Shown here: positions 26,790 to 34,854 of the stretch, in pieces
Layout of the letters: the number at the start of each line of letters is the position of its first letter
Position numbering within the stretch: the stretch's first letter is position 1
Assembly (NCBI GenBank): GCA_963775935.1
Contig: CAVZKR010000004.1
Coordinates: 434,001 to 498,000 of the forward strand
DNA length: 64,000 nucleotides
Direction: 5' to 3'
From: JBBIPA01 sp963775935
Lineage (GTDB): Bacteria > Chloroflexota > Dehalococcoidia > GIF9 > UBA5629
Notes under the pieces: model-generated
Seen by the model: the letters and a program-made list of their open reading frames with translations, nothing else
The model's database searches: none
What the model was told of the DNA's origin: nothing
Position numbers and translations under genes: made by a program

Positions 26790-27310
26790 AAGACCCTACG
26801 ATGCAGCTTTGGTGCGAGGACGAAGTCCATTTCCAGCGACACAGCAGCCTGATAAGGATGTGGGCTCCGAAAGGACAACAACCTCGCGTAGTTTCGCCTT
26901 CAGTCCGTCACAACGTGGGTTTCTTCGGGGCACTCAATCTGAAAACAGGCAGTCTCCTTACAAAAGAGGCGCCTACCTTCAATTCCGAGACCTTTGGCGA
27001 CTTTATCCGGTATCTCCTCGAATCTACACAAGGGAAAATATATCTTATCCTGGACAATGCCAAATGGCACAGGGCGAAAGGTTTGAAAGACTTGTTCGCG
27101 TCCAATCAAGACCGACTGATACGAATCTTCCTGCCGTCATATTCACCCGAACTCAATCCGGTGGAACGGGTCTGGCGAATCACTCGACGACAGGTAACTC
27201 ACAACCGTTATTTCACATCCGTCGAAAAATTGAGAATCGCTTTAGTATCTCAATTTACGAGATGGGAGCAGCCTAATGGCACTCTTAAAGTATTATGCGC
27301 AAATATTTAA
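26786..27310 (+). CDS. IS630-type transposase, C-terminal frame (DDE catalytic domain)
   Basis: The catalytic half, with all three acidic residues: first Asp in LWCEDEVHFQ, second in YLILDNAKWHRA, and Glu in PSYSPELNPVERVW. The ATG at 26786 overlaps the stop of the first frame, but expression as a fusion by -1 slippage at 26766-26772 is more likely. The catalytic site is complete, so the element may still be mobile. Confidence 0.85.
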   Translation: MKDPTMQLWCEDEVHFQRHSSLIRMWAPKGQQPRVVSPSVRHNVGFFGALNLKTGSLLTKEAPTFNSETFGDFIRYLLESTQGKIYLILDNAKWHRAKGLKDLFASNQDRLIRIFLPSYSPELNPVERVWRITRRQVTHNRYFTSVEKLRIALVSQFTRWEQPNGTLKVLCANI

Positions 27311-27320
27311 GACGTTACAT

Positions 27321-27952
27321 ATAGTATTGCGGGCTAGCTGGAAATGGTCATTCATCTTCTCAATAAGGGTACCGCCACTAAGTTCGAATTTTTCAAATGG
27401 AAATGTAACGCCAAGGATTGGAATTATGATATTGATTGGAAGACGCTCTGAAAAAACACTTAGCTCCCACTCAACATATACAGGACGAAATAAGTCTTCA
27501 TCTAGTTCTTTTATACCTGTAACATGTACATAACGATCAACGAGATCTCTTATACACTTAAACACCATACCCGCAGTATAGGTCTCTTCCCAATCGGGGA
27601 TAGCAGAGCTGTACCAAGACTTATCAAGATTATCCCCAATTCTCCAAAAATGACTAATAAATGGGTCTTTTAGGGCAAAATCCCAGAACCGTTGCCAACT
27701 TGGAATGTCGTGCGGAGGATTCTCTTTGTCAGTGAAAATTCGTTTATAATCTTTTGGAATTTCTTTATCCAAAAATAAATATGATTTTCTAAAATACGGG
27801 AGCCCAGAGGGAAATTGGTTCATTATTGGAAAGTCATGATAATCTGAGATATATCCATCGTTAACCTCAGCCCTCCGTACAATAGCTAGCCCGTCTTTAA
27901 CAGCTTCTTTCATTAATTCATAAATATCTGCACGAATTATCGCATCGGTCAT
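27321..27952 (-). pseudogene. Apea-like HEPN protein, N-terminal part (split by IS630-type element)
   Basis: About 210 residues starting MTDAIIRADIYELMKEAVK, with WYSSAIPDWEETYTAG and PVYVEWELSVFSERLP, ending at HFQLARNTI before running into the insertion sequence. The C-terminal HEPN half continues at 26220-25366 on the same strand. By itself it lacks the R-x4-H catalytic site. N-terminal domains of this family are thought to sense or bind a partner, with the HEPN half as effector. No strong ribosome-binding site is seen. Confidence 0.72.
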
Positions 27953-28181
27953 ATTTTCATTTTATTGTAATTGTAATGAATACACAAATATAAATAACAT
28001 CAGAAAAAACTGATAGAAATCTTCATCAACATAAAAGTAACACTGGGCGGATAAATACTTTTAGCCTACCTTTTGTGTCGTTCTCTAGCTATTAGCACTG
28101 GTGTATTTCTGTCCTTAGTCAGAAATTTCAAGCTTTAGACGTTCCAGGGTAGCAAAACGTAAGGCGTGAAAATCAATTTCC

Positions 28182-28221
28182 GTTTGTATGATTATAACAA
28201 TATTGTTATAATCATACAAAC
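28182..28221. promoter_or_regulatory. Perfect 40-bp palindromic operator/promoter of the HigBA-like pair
   Basis: Arms GTTTGTATGATTATAACAAT (28182-28201) and its exact complement (28202-28221), with no spacer. Each arm carries a TATAAT box (28207-28212 on plus, mirrored on minus). The toxin ATG begins one base after the palindrome, at 28223, so a transcript from the plus -10 would be nearly leaderless. Confidence 0.8.
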
Positions 28222-28222
28222 A

Positions 28223-28366
28223 ATGTGGGATATCGAGTATTACCAGGCATCAGATGGCAGTTACCCGGTAAAGGAATTTATTGAATCACTTGATATAAAG
28301 GCAAAGGCTAAAATAGCAAGAACAATTGATTTGCTTGAGGAGTTTGGCATTAAGTTGGGGAATTGA
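28223..28366 (+). pseudogene. Truncated HigB/RelE-type toxin (47 residues left)
   Basis: Starts MWDIEYYQASDGSYPVKEF, then IARTIDLLEEFGIKLGN and stops. Full-length phage-derived Gp49/HigB toxins begin this way (PV.EFI..L....KAKI...I..L...G..LG) but continue about 60 more residues with the catalytic LWELR..RI.Y region, which is missing. The following antitoxin gene starts 10 bases later, so a deletion seems to have removed the toxin's catalytic part and left the operator and antitoxin. Confidence 0.7.
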
Positions 28367-28376
28367 GGCAAAGACA

Positions 28377-28703
28377 ATGAACTGGAAAGAACACAAGCGG
28401 CAGTTGATGAAAGACACTGGTTTCAAGGAAGAGTATGATAAACTTGAAACAGAATACAAAGTAGCGGCTGAATTAATCCGTCTACGATTGTCATGCGGGT
28501 TGACCCAGGCAGAATTAGCACAAGAATTGAACACCAAACAGGCAAGTATTGCTCGTATTGAAAGCGGCTCTTATCTTCCTTCCCTGTCCATGATAAAAAG
28601 AATTGCAGACGCTTTGAATGCAGACCTTGAGATTAAATTAGAGCCACGGCGTAAGGTTAATAGAGCCACTTCCGTTGCTGACCGACCTGCTGCCTACAAG
28701 TAA
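28377..28703 (+). CDS. HigA-type XRE-family antitoxin
   Basis: A 108-residue protein with an XRE helix-turn-helix: RLRLSCGLTQAELAQELNTK, then QASIARIESGSYLPSLSMIK and DALNADLEIKLEP. Family HigA antitoxins bind the operator and repress the operon. I start at ATG 28377, 10 bases after the truncated toxin. The 40-bp palindrome at 28182-28221 is its probable operator. As the toxin seems dead, it may persist as an orphan repressor. Confidence 0.85.
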   Translation: MNWKEHKRQLMKDTGFKEEYDKLETEYKVAAELIRLRLSCGLTQAELAQELNTKQASIARIESGSYLPSLSMIKRIADALNADLEIKLEPRRKVNRATSVADRPAAYK

Positions 28704-28707
28704 CCGT

Positions 28708-29637
28708 TCAGGAACATCCTTTGAACCTCTCGTGAAATTCCTCGGGGCTGAACCTGTAGTCCTGAGTACCGTAGCACTCTACAGCAAATGAAGCGCAGGT
28801 GCTACCCATCTTCGCGCAATGCGTGATGCTCTGGCCCTGGAGCAGACCGGCGAGCAAGCCACCTCTATATGCGTCGCCAGCTCCTGTCGGGTCTACTACC
28901 TTCTTCGGTTTCACAACAGGAATGTTTATCTCACCATTTTGTGTGAAAACACAGGAACCCAGTTCTCCCATGGTGACAATTATAGTGCTGGTAATCCTCA
29001 GCAAGTCTTCTTTTTGGGCCCCTGTCTTACTCATGATCAGATTTAATTCATAATCATTCGAGATTAATATCCGACATCCCTCTATGGCATGGAGCAATTC
29101 TTTGGCGTCCAACATTGGCAGCGATTGCCCGGGGTCAAAGATATAATCAATCCCCCTGGCTTTACAGAAGCGCGGGTAATTCAGCATGTCCTCAAGATTA
29201 CCTGGAGAGATAATAACGATAGTATCCTTTGGATTGAGTTTGTCGAAATCCAGAGAGGAAGTGTATTTCATAGCACCGGGGTTGAACCCGGTGATCTGGT
29301 TATCAGCCAGATCTGTGGTTATGTAGGCGCCTGCAGTGAATTCGTTCTCGATTATTTTAATGTTTCCGGTAGATATCCTATTAGTCGCAAGCCATTCAAA
29401 GTATCTCTGATTATCATGGCCAATGGTAGCGGAAATTACAGGATTTTCACCCATAAGGGCGAGCGCATAGGCAATATTGCCTGCCGTGCCGCCGAATTTC
29501 TCCTTGATTCCATTAACCTGGAAAGAGACATTCAAAATATGTGTCTTTTCGGGGAGAATATGGTCAGAGAAATACCCTCGAAAATCCATGATCCTATCGT
29601 ATGCCAGTGACCCGCAAACAATGGTTTTCTTAGTCAT
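28708..29637 (-). CDS. PfkB-family sugar/nucleoside kinase (candidate adenosine kinase)
   Basis: A 309-residue ribokinase-fold kinase. PfkB signatures are present: GGTAGNIAYALALMG near residue 45 and VVDPTGAGDAYRGGLLAGLL with catalytic Asp near the C-terminus; ISNDYELNLI is the typical acidic region. Substrate is not fixed by sequence. Its place between methylthioadenosine/methionine genes (21.5-24.5 kb) and ahcY-metK (35.5-38 kb) suggests adenosine kinase, which would remove the adenosine made by AhcY, but this is inference. Start at ATG 29637. It converges with the HigA gene, 4 bases away. Confidence 0.85.
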   Translation of the reverse strand: MTKKTIVCGSLAYDRIMDFRGYFSDHILPEKTHILNVSFQVNGIKEKFGGTAGNIAYALALMGENPVISATIGHDNQRYFEWLATNRISTGNIKIIENEFTAGAYITTDLADNQITGFNPGAMKYTSSLDFDKLNPKDTIVIISPGNLEDMLNYPRFCKARGIDYIFDPGQSLPMLDAKELLHAIEGCRILISNDYELNLIMSKTGAQKEDLLRITSTIIVTMGELGSCVFTQNGEINIPVVKPKKVVDPTGAGDAYRGGLLAGLLQGQSITHCAKMGSTCASFAVECYGTQDYRFSPEEFHERFKGCS

Positions 29638-29788
29638 TTCGTAAAAACCCCGATACAATGCTGTAAGACATATACTGTTCTTGTTTTTGCAGTACAGCTG
29701 GTAATAAATCTAAAGGATGTACTGTCTCGATGTCAAGCGAATAGCTCTCGTCTAGTACCTTAGTGACACTGCGCTGCTATTAATTTTA

Positions 29789-29883
29789 TGTCATCGCGAG
29801 CGTAAGTGTGGCGATCGTTAGGCCGACAGAAAGATCAAAAGATTGCCACGTCATCCGCCTGAGGCGGATTCCTCGCAATGACA
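29789..29883. repeat. REP/MITE-like repeat with terminal inverted repeats (copy 2)
   Basis: A 95-base unit bounded by TGTCATCGCGAG (29789-29800) and CTCGCAATGACA (29872-29883), near-exact inverted repeats. An internal hairpin ATCCGCCTGAGGCGGAT is included. The same terminal motif occurs at 24528 and 38091. No coding capacity. Confidence 0.7.
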
Positions 29884-30020
29884 CCTGATAGTACCTGAAT
29901 ATCGTGCTACAGAAGTGTCACTAATCTATTACTGATGAAGAGGCTGGTCAGTTGAGTCAATATTATAGCTAGCGATTGCTCTCCTGCCGTTATACGTGTA
30001 TATTTTTATTAGATATTTAC

Positions 30021-30051
30021 TGTAATACTTTCCTGCGTCATCCGTATATTA
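30021..30051 (+). promoter_or_regulatory. Candidate ECF-sigma promoter of the vWA lipoprotein gene
   Basis: TGTAATACTTT (30021-30031), 11 bases, CGTATATTA (30043-30051). Both blocks and the spacing match 18011-18041. The vWA start is 33 bases downstream, and an ECF sigma factor gene lies just beyond the vWA gene. Confidence 0.72.
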
Positions 30052-30083
30052 CTGTAGAAAAACGGATGAGAGGAGATTTTATA

Positions 30084-31856
30084 ATGAAAAGATGGCATTC
30101 ACGGAACTATCAGATATTCTCGATTATTCTCGTCTTCATGCTTCTAATAGTGGCGCTGGTTTCAGCATGTGCCCAGGCTCCTGCACCAGCTCCTTCACAA
30201 ACTCCCGCATCACCTCCTAGAGAAACCCCTGCACTGACACCTGCGCCCGCTCCGGGAGCAGCGCCGGCAACGCGCCCGTCTCCTGCACCTTCACCAACAC
30301 CACCTTCACCTTCTCCCAAAATGCCTGAATTTAAACAGGATTCAGGTACTATTGGGCTGGCAGCGGGGGGCGCAAAGGATATTAACAACTTCCGGGAAAA
30401 CATCCGGAATAACTATTTGCCCCTGCCAACCGATATAACGTATGAAGGGCTTTTCTATGATTACTATTTCGATACAGGTGAAACAAAACCCTGTAACAAG
30501 CTTTTCTGTCCTTCATACAGTGTTGCTGCCACCCGCGACCCCTTCTCTCGCAAGACAGAGTACTACCTCTCCGTCGGTTTAAACTCAGGAATGAAAGAGC
30601 GTGATTTCGAGCGGAAGAAGCTGAACCTTGTCGTCGTTCTCGATATTTCCGGCTCAATGTCATCCCCGTTTAACGAATACTACTATGACCAGGCGGGAAG
30701 GCAGGTACGCCTCGATAGCAGGGAACTGAACACGCAAAAGATTGAGGTTGCCAAGGATGCTCTCCTTACTATTATGAGCCATCTTAACGACGATGACCGT
30801 TTCGGCATTGTGTTGTTTAACGACAGGTCATACTTGCTTCAGCCATTGAATTCGGTACGAAACGCCGATATGGAGGAAATCGAGGACAATATATTTGCCA
30901 TCAGGGCGAATGGCGGCACCGCTCTTTCCGCCGGCATGCAGCTCGCCACAGACCTTGTTAATAAGTACCGGAATGTTGACCCGTTCGACTATGAGAATCG
31001 GATTATCTTTCTTACCGATGCTATGCCCAATACCGGAGAAACCGGTTCGAATAGCCTGCTCAGCCTGCTGAAAAAGAACGCTGACAATCGTATTTATACC
31101 ACGTTCATTGGCATCGGCGTCGATTTCAATACCAGACTTATTGAGGAGATTACCAAGACCAGGGGAGCTAACTACTATTCCGTCCACTCTCCGGGAGATT
31201 TCATGGAACGGATGGATGAAGAGTTCGACTATATGGTGACACCGCTCGTTTTTAACCTGCGGCTCAACCTGGACGCTAAAGGATGGGATATCGAACAGGT
31301 GTACGGCAGTCCTGAAGCAGATAGAGCAACCGGCGACCTGATGAAGGTTAATACGCTGTTTCCATCGAAAAAAGAGGGCGGTGAAACTAAGGGCGGGCTG
31401 ATTCTGTTGAAGCTGAAGAAAAGGGGAGGAGATACTGGCAGCCTCAGGCTCAAGGTGAGCTATGAAGATAGAGGTGGCAATAAAAGCAGCAGTGAGGCTA
31501 CCGTTTACTTTGAAGACACCAGGCCGGAGTATTTCGAGAATAGCGGTATTCAGAAGGGCATTCTGCTTGCCCGCTATGCAGACCTGATGAAGGACTGGAT
31601 AATTGACGAGCGGGAACATGCGAACTGGAGCCGTCCGTGGGAGCCGCGCATCAATCCTGAGTATGGCATCGTGGTGCCACCGGCAAACCTCGGCACATGG
31701 GAACGCCAATCACTGCCGTTGATGGTGTCGCCAGAGTATAGAAAGTTGTTTAAAGAATTCAGTAAATACTTCGCCAGCGAAATGGAAGACATCGGCGACG
31801 TAACACTGGAACGGGAGCTCGATATACTGAAGTCATTGAGCGGAGCCCGCTACTAG
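30084..31856 (+). CDS. vWA-domain lipoprotein (YfbK-like)
   Basis: A 590-residue exported protein. A lipoprotein signal ends LVSAC (Cys29), then a Pro/Ala/Thr-rich tether runs to about residue 78. An N-terminal domain (DINNFRENIRNNYLPLPTDI) resembles that of YfbK-type proteins. The von Willebrand A domain starts near 180 with an intact metal site, VVVLDISGSMSS (Asp187, Ser189, Ser191), plus NGGTALSAGM and FLTDAMPNTG. The C-terminal 200 residues are a beta-rich extension. I start at ATG 30084 (GAGAGGAG upstream) rather than the longer reading from 29976, because it puts the signal peptide at the N-terminus. It is followed by the ECF sigma and anti-sigma genes. Confidence 0.88.
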   Translation: MKRWHSRNYQIFSIILVFMLLIVALVSACAQAPAPAPSQTPASPPRETPALTPAPAPGAAPATRPSPAPSPTPPSPSPKMPEFKQDSGTIGLAAGGAKDINNFRENIRNNYLPLPTDITYEGLFYDYYFDTGETKPCNKLFCPSYSVAATRDPFSRKTEYYLSVGLNSGMKERDFERKKLNLVVVLDISGSMSSPFNEYYYDQAGRQVRLDSRELNTQKIEVAKDALLTIMSHLNDDDRFGIVLFNDRSYLLQPLNSVRNADMEEIEDNIFAIRANGGTALSAGMQLATDLVNKYRNVDPFDYENRIIFLTDAMPNTGETGSNSLLSLLKKNADNRIYTTFIGIGVDFNTRLIEEITKTRGANYYSVHSPGDFMERMDEEFDYMVTPLVFNLRLNLDAKGWDIEQVYGSPEADRATGDLMKVNTLFPSKKEGGETKGGLILLKLKKRGGDTGSLRLKVSYEDRGGNKSSSEATVYFEDTRPEYFENSGIQKGILLARYADLMKDWIIDEREHANWSRPWEPRINPEYGIVVPPANLGTWERQSLPLMVSPEYRKLFKEFSKYFASEMEDIGDVTLERELDILKSLSGARY

Positions 31857-31863
31857 GAAGTCC

Positions 31864-31911
31864 TCAGCACCTGACCGCCTTCCACAAAGAAACCGGGTGG
31901 TCAGGTGCTGA
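31864..31911. other. Hairpin between the vWA gene and the ECF sigma gene
   Basis: Stem TCAGCACCTGACC/GGTCAGGTGCTGA (13 bp) with a 22-base loop, 8 bases after the vWA stop. It lacks a T run, so it may be a leaky terminator, a processing site or mRNA stabiliser rather than a full stop. Confidence 0.6.
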
Positions 31912-32052
31912 CAGTGCGATGACGTTTACAGGCAAAGCTGCCGAGGGGGTAGAACGACGAGCGGATTCGCAGGCATGATACAATGGTGTAATGGAAGTTT
32001 TTCCTGGGAAAAGACTGTGGTACAACATAAACTAGCTCACCATGAAACCAGA

Positions 32053-32562
32053 ATGAACAGCTTTGCCCAGCTCTACGAAGAGCACCTCGCCTATGTTTTC
32101 CGCTACATTAGCTTTCGAGTGGGGAATCACGCCATGGCAGAGGAGTTAACATCCATCGTATTTGAAAAAGCTCTAGCTGCGTTTCACAGGTACGATAAAG
32201 AGAAAGCCGAGCCGCAGACCTGGCTTACTGCCATTGCCAGGAATACTATTATCGACTACTTCCGCAAATCAGCAAAAAGAAATACCGTACCGCTGGAGAA
32301 CGCCTTTGGAGTTGCCTCCGGTGACCCTTCGCCTCAGGAAGAGGTAGAAAGGAAAGAGGAACATCAAAGGCTCAGGTTTTGCCTAGAAGCACTTGCCCAG
32401 CGCGAGCAAGAGATTGTTTCACTAAAGTTCGGGGCGGAGTTTACCAACCGCCGCATTGCCTCGGCGCTCGGTCTTTCGGAGAATAATGTGGGGACGATAT
32501 TGTATCGTGCAGTCTGTAAGCTAAGGACCTGCGTTAAGGATTGGGTGAATGGGAAAAGATAG
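32053..32562 (+). CDS. ECF-family RNA polymerase sigma factor
   Basis: A 169-residue sigma factor with region 2 (FAQLYEEHLAYVFRYISFRV, then AEELTSIVFEKAL and WLTAIARNTIIDYFR) and region 4 (LEALAQREQEIVSLKFGAEF, then IASALGLSENNVGTILYRAV). Region 3 is absent, as in ECF sigmas. I start at ATG 32053 because region 2 begins there; an ATG at 31975 adds 26 residues without a clear ribosome site. It overlaps the anti-sigma gene by 14 bases. A likely target motif is TGTAAT-N16-CGTATA at 30021-30051 and 18011-18041. I see no copy before this gene itself. Confidence 0.9.
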   Translation: MNSFAQLYEEHLAYVFRYISFRVGNHAMAEELTSIVFEKALAAFHRYDKEKAEPQTWLTAIARNTIIDYFRKSAKRNTVPLENAFGVASGDPSPQEEVERKEEHQRLRFCLEALAQREQEIVSLKFGAEFTNRRIASALGLSENNVGTILYRAVCKLRTCVKDWVNGKR

Positions 32563-33841
32563 CATTAGCGAAAAGAAGTTCACAGAGTACGTGGACAAGG
32601 TACTGGCAGGAGGCGAAGTGAGCGTCAATGAAGAGCTCAGTGATGACCTGCGCTCGGCTCTCGATTTCGCTCGGACAATGCTGGCAAATCGAGATGAGCC
32701 GTCACCAGCTTATAGAGCTCATCTCAGAGAAAGATTACTGCGGAAACTGGCGGAACAGGAAGCTGCGGCTTCCGCAGCAGCACAGAAAAGAGACCTATGG
32801 GAATGGGTGAGGCAATTGTTCTCTCAGGAATACGTATTGCGCATCGCTACCGGCGTCGCTCTTGTTGTATTGTTGGTGGTTATCGGGTCTGTCTGGTATA
32901 ACAGAGTATATAATCCAGCAACAACATTTGTTTCTTTAGCACCACTGCCCGCCGGTGAATACTCGGTCAACCTGCCTTCGAGAATAGCTCCAGCTACGAT
33001 GGCAGTTGAGCTAAAGACATCTCTTTCATCCAAATCCGGGCAGGCAGCAGTTTATAAAATAGCCACGCCCACAGTGACAACTGACTCTGTTGTGACCCTG
33101 GGAAGAAAGCTTGGCTTCAGTGGGAAGGCAGTATCTACCGATGAGGGCGAAAAAATTACTATGACCGATGAAACTGCCGGCGCAGCGAGACAACTATCCG
33201 TATGGACAGCTTCCGGAGCAATTGAATATGGTTTTGTAGAACCTGACAGGCTTTATGCTGCCGTTTCACCGAAACTTCCGTCACCGAATGAGGCGAAGAA
33301 AATAGCCTATGACTTCCTGAAACAGACAGATTTACTTCCGGCTGCCTATAAAGATTTCTCTAAAATACAGGGGAAAATAGCAGTAATCGCCGGTGGCAGC
33401 TACAGCATCAGTGCACAGGCTGCCGGTAAGACCGTTCAAAAGGAACCGTCCTACCGGCTGGTCAGCTTTCCCTACTATGTGGATGGCAGATTAGCAACAG
33501 GGCCTGGCGCCAAAATCGAGGTGAGCATTGGCAACGGCGGCGAGGTAGTCAGGTTTGTATCGAGCTGGAGAGAGATGTCTCCCGTGTACAGCGGAAACGT
33601 AAAATCGGAGGAAAGCGCCTATAATGACCTTATCAGCGGTAAAGGCAGCCTCGATATTCCGCTCGCCAGTGATAAAGTAGTTGTCAGACAAGTTAGTCTT
33701 GCCTACTGGATAGACCCCTCTTCCGAACAGCAAGACTACGTATTACCCGTTTACTTGTTCAGGGGCGAATGTTTCGATAAGGCGGGGAGGCACCTGGAGG
33801 ACTTCACCGCATGGACAGAGGCACTGCTGAAAACGTACTAA
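32549..33841 (+). CDS. Probable membrane anti-sigma factor with large extracytoplasmic domain
   Basis: A 430-residue protein. The N-terminal 90 residues are charged and cytoplasmic (FTEYVDKVLAGGEVSV, then AHLRERLLRKLAEQEA). One transmembrane helix (about 97-117) is followed by an extracytoplasmic domain of about 310 residues with no family I recognise. The 14-base overlap with the ECF gene and the one-helix layout are the usual features of an anti-sigma factor. There is no classic zinc-binding HxxxCxxC motif. The big external part may sense envelope state. Confidence 0.75.
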   Translation: MGKDSISEKKFTEYVDKVLAGGEVSVNEELSDDLRSALDFARTMLANRDEPSPAYRAHLRERLLRKLAEQEAAASAAAQKRDLWEWVRQLFSQEYVLRIATGVALVVLLVVIGSVWYNRVYNPATTFVSLAPLPAGEYSVNLPSRIAPATMAVELKTSLSSKSGQAAVYKIATPTVTTDSVVTLGRKLGFSGKAVSTDEGEKITMTDETAGAARQLSVWTASGAIEYGFVEPDRLYAAVSPKLPSPNEAKKIAYDFLKQTDLLPAAYKDFSKIQGKIAVIAGGSYSISAQAAGKTVQKEPSYRLVSFPYYVDGRLATGPGAKIEVSIGNGGEVVRFVSSWREMSPVYSGNVKSEESAYNDLISGKGSLDIPLASDKVVVRQVSLAYWIDPSSEQQDYVLPVYLFRGECFDKAGRHLEDFTAWTEALLKTY

Positions 33842-33936
33842 AGAGCCGATAAATACCCTGTATTTGAAATACCAGGCCAATTAAGGGATAATGTAATCCT
33901 GTTTTGGGAAAATAAATTTACATTGGGTGATGAACT

Positions 33937-34317
33937 ATGAATAAATCGAAAAGAATGGCATTAATGAAACACCGTCGGCGGAAGAAGAAGCTGAAGGAAA
34001 GACGAAAGGCAATGGTTCTGGCAGGGGTGATTCCCGCAACGCCCAAGCCAGCAGCAAAACCAGTAGCCGAGGTCGTTGAACCAGCAGCTGCCGAAGAGCC
34101 GAAGAAAAAAGTCGCCAGGAAGCCGAAGGTTGAAGCCAAGGCAGAGGCAGCAGTTGCCAAACCAAAGGTAAAAGCGGCCAAAGCAGAAGCGACGCCAGAA
34201 GCCAAGAAGAAGGCTCCTAAGAAAAAGAAGACTGAACCAGCAGAGGTAAAAGCCAAAGCTGCAGAGCCCAAGAAGAAGGCTCCTAAGAAAAAGAAGACTG
34301 AACCAGCAGAAAGCTAA
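33937..34317 (+). CDS. Lys/Ala/Pro-rich basic protein (histone H1-like)
   Basis: A 126-residue protein rich in Lys, Ala, Pro and Glu. It starts with a very basic block (MNKSKRMALMKHRRRKKKLK) and ends with two near-identical copies of KKKAPKKKKTEPAE. At DNA level a 41-base stretch (34204-34244) is repeated exactly at 34270-34310, a 66-base (22-codon) period. Such low-complexity basic tails resemble bacterial histone H1-like or ribosome-associated proteins. It ends immediately before the THEP1-type NTPase ATG (TAA then ATG), so the genes are coupled. Binding to DNA or RNA is a guess from composition. Confidence 0.7.
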   Translation: MNKSKRMALMKHRRRKKKLKERRKAMVLAGVIPATPKPAAKPVAEVVEPAAAEEPKKKVARKPKVEAKAEAAVAKPKVKAAKAEATPEAKKKAPKKKKTEPAEVKAKAAEPKKKAPKKKKTEPAES

Positions 34318-34854
34318 ATGGCGAATGTTTACCTGCTTACCGGTACCCCGGGAGCAGGGAAAACTACCCTCGTTAGAGAGGCTATAGCCAGAATACAAGC
34401 CAGAGCTGGCGGCTTCTACACACAGGAAATACGGGTTGGCGGCGTAAGGCAAGGCTTCAAAGTCACCACACTCCAGGGGCAGGATGCTGTCCTGTCGCAC
34501 ATCAACATCTCAAGTCCACACCGAGTCAGCAAGTATGGTGTTGATATCGAGATTCTGGACAGGGTCGGCGTTGCCGCTCTCGCTCAAGCCATAAAAGAAA
34601 GTGATGTCATCGTCATCGATGAAATCGGCAAGATGGAGTTGTTCTCTCCACGTTTCAGAGAGGTCGTGCTCAAGGCAATAGAAAGTGGTAAAAAGGTACT
34701 GGGCACCATTATGCTTCAGGCTCATCCCTTCGCTGACCAGGTCAAGTGTCATCCGCAGGTGAGAATAATTCAGGTGAGCAGAGCGAACCACGACCAGGTG
34801 CTGAACGAAATTCTCGACTGGTTAACAGCAACAACGAATGAAAATAACCCTTAA
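34318..34854 (+). CDS. THEP1-family nucleoside-triphosphatase
   Basis: A 178-residue P-loop protein: Walker A in YLLTGTPGAGKTTLV, Walker B in DVIVIDEIGKMELFS, and GGFYTQEIRVGGVRQGF, all typical of the NTPase_1/THEP1 family, which hydrolyses NTPs to NDPs in vitro with unknown cell role. It is common in archaea and scattered in bacteria. It begins directly after the basic-protein stop and overlaps the archaemetzincin gene by 17 bases. The three-gene run looks like a unit, though no shared role is known. Confidence 0.88.
   Translation: MANVYLLTGTPGAGKTTLVREAIARIQARAGGFYTQEIRVGGVRQGFKVTTLQGQDAVLSHINISSPHRVSKYGVDIEILDRVGVAALAQAIKESDVIVIDEIGKMELFSPRFREVVLKAIESGKKVLGTIMLQAHPFADQVKCHPQVRIIQVSRANHDQVLNEILDWLTATTNENNP

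Larger units (their letters stand above)
26221..27320 (+). mobile_element. IS630-type insertion sequence
   Basis: About 1.1 kb with a two-frame DDE transposase. Imperfect end similarity is visible: left TTGCGTAT, right (complement) TTGCGCAT. A TA-rich junction on both sides agrees with TA targeting. The exact ends are uncertain by about 20 bases. It interrupts a HEPN-type gene transcribed the other way. Confidence 0.75.

Noticed and set aside
29976..30083. Longer N-terminus for the vWA lipoprotein
   Set aside because: It would put 36 residues before the lipoprotein signal and overlap the putative ECF promoter; ATG 30084 has a good ribosome site.
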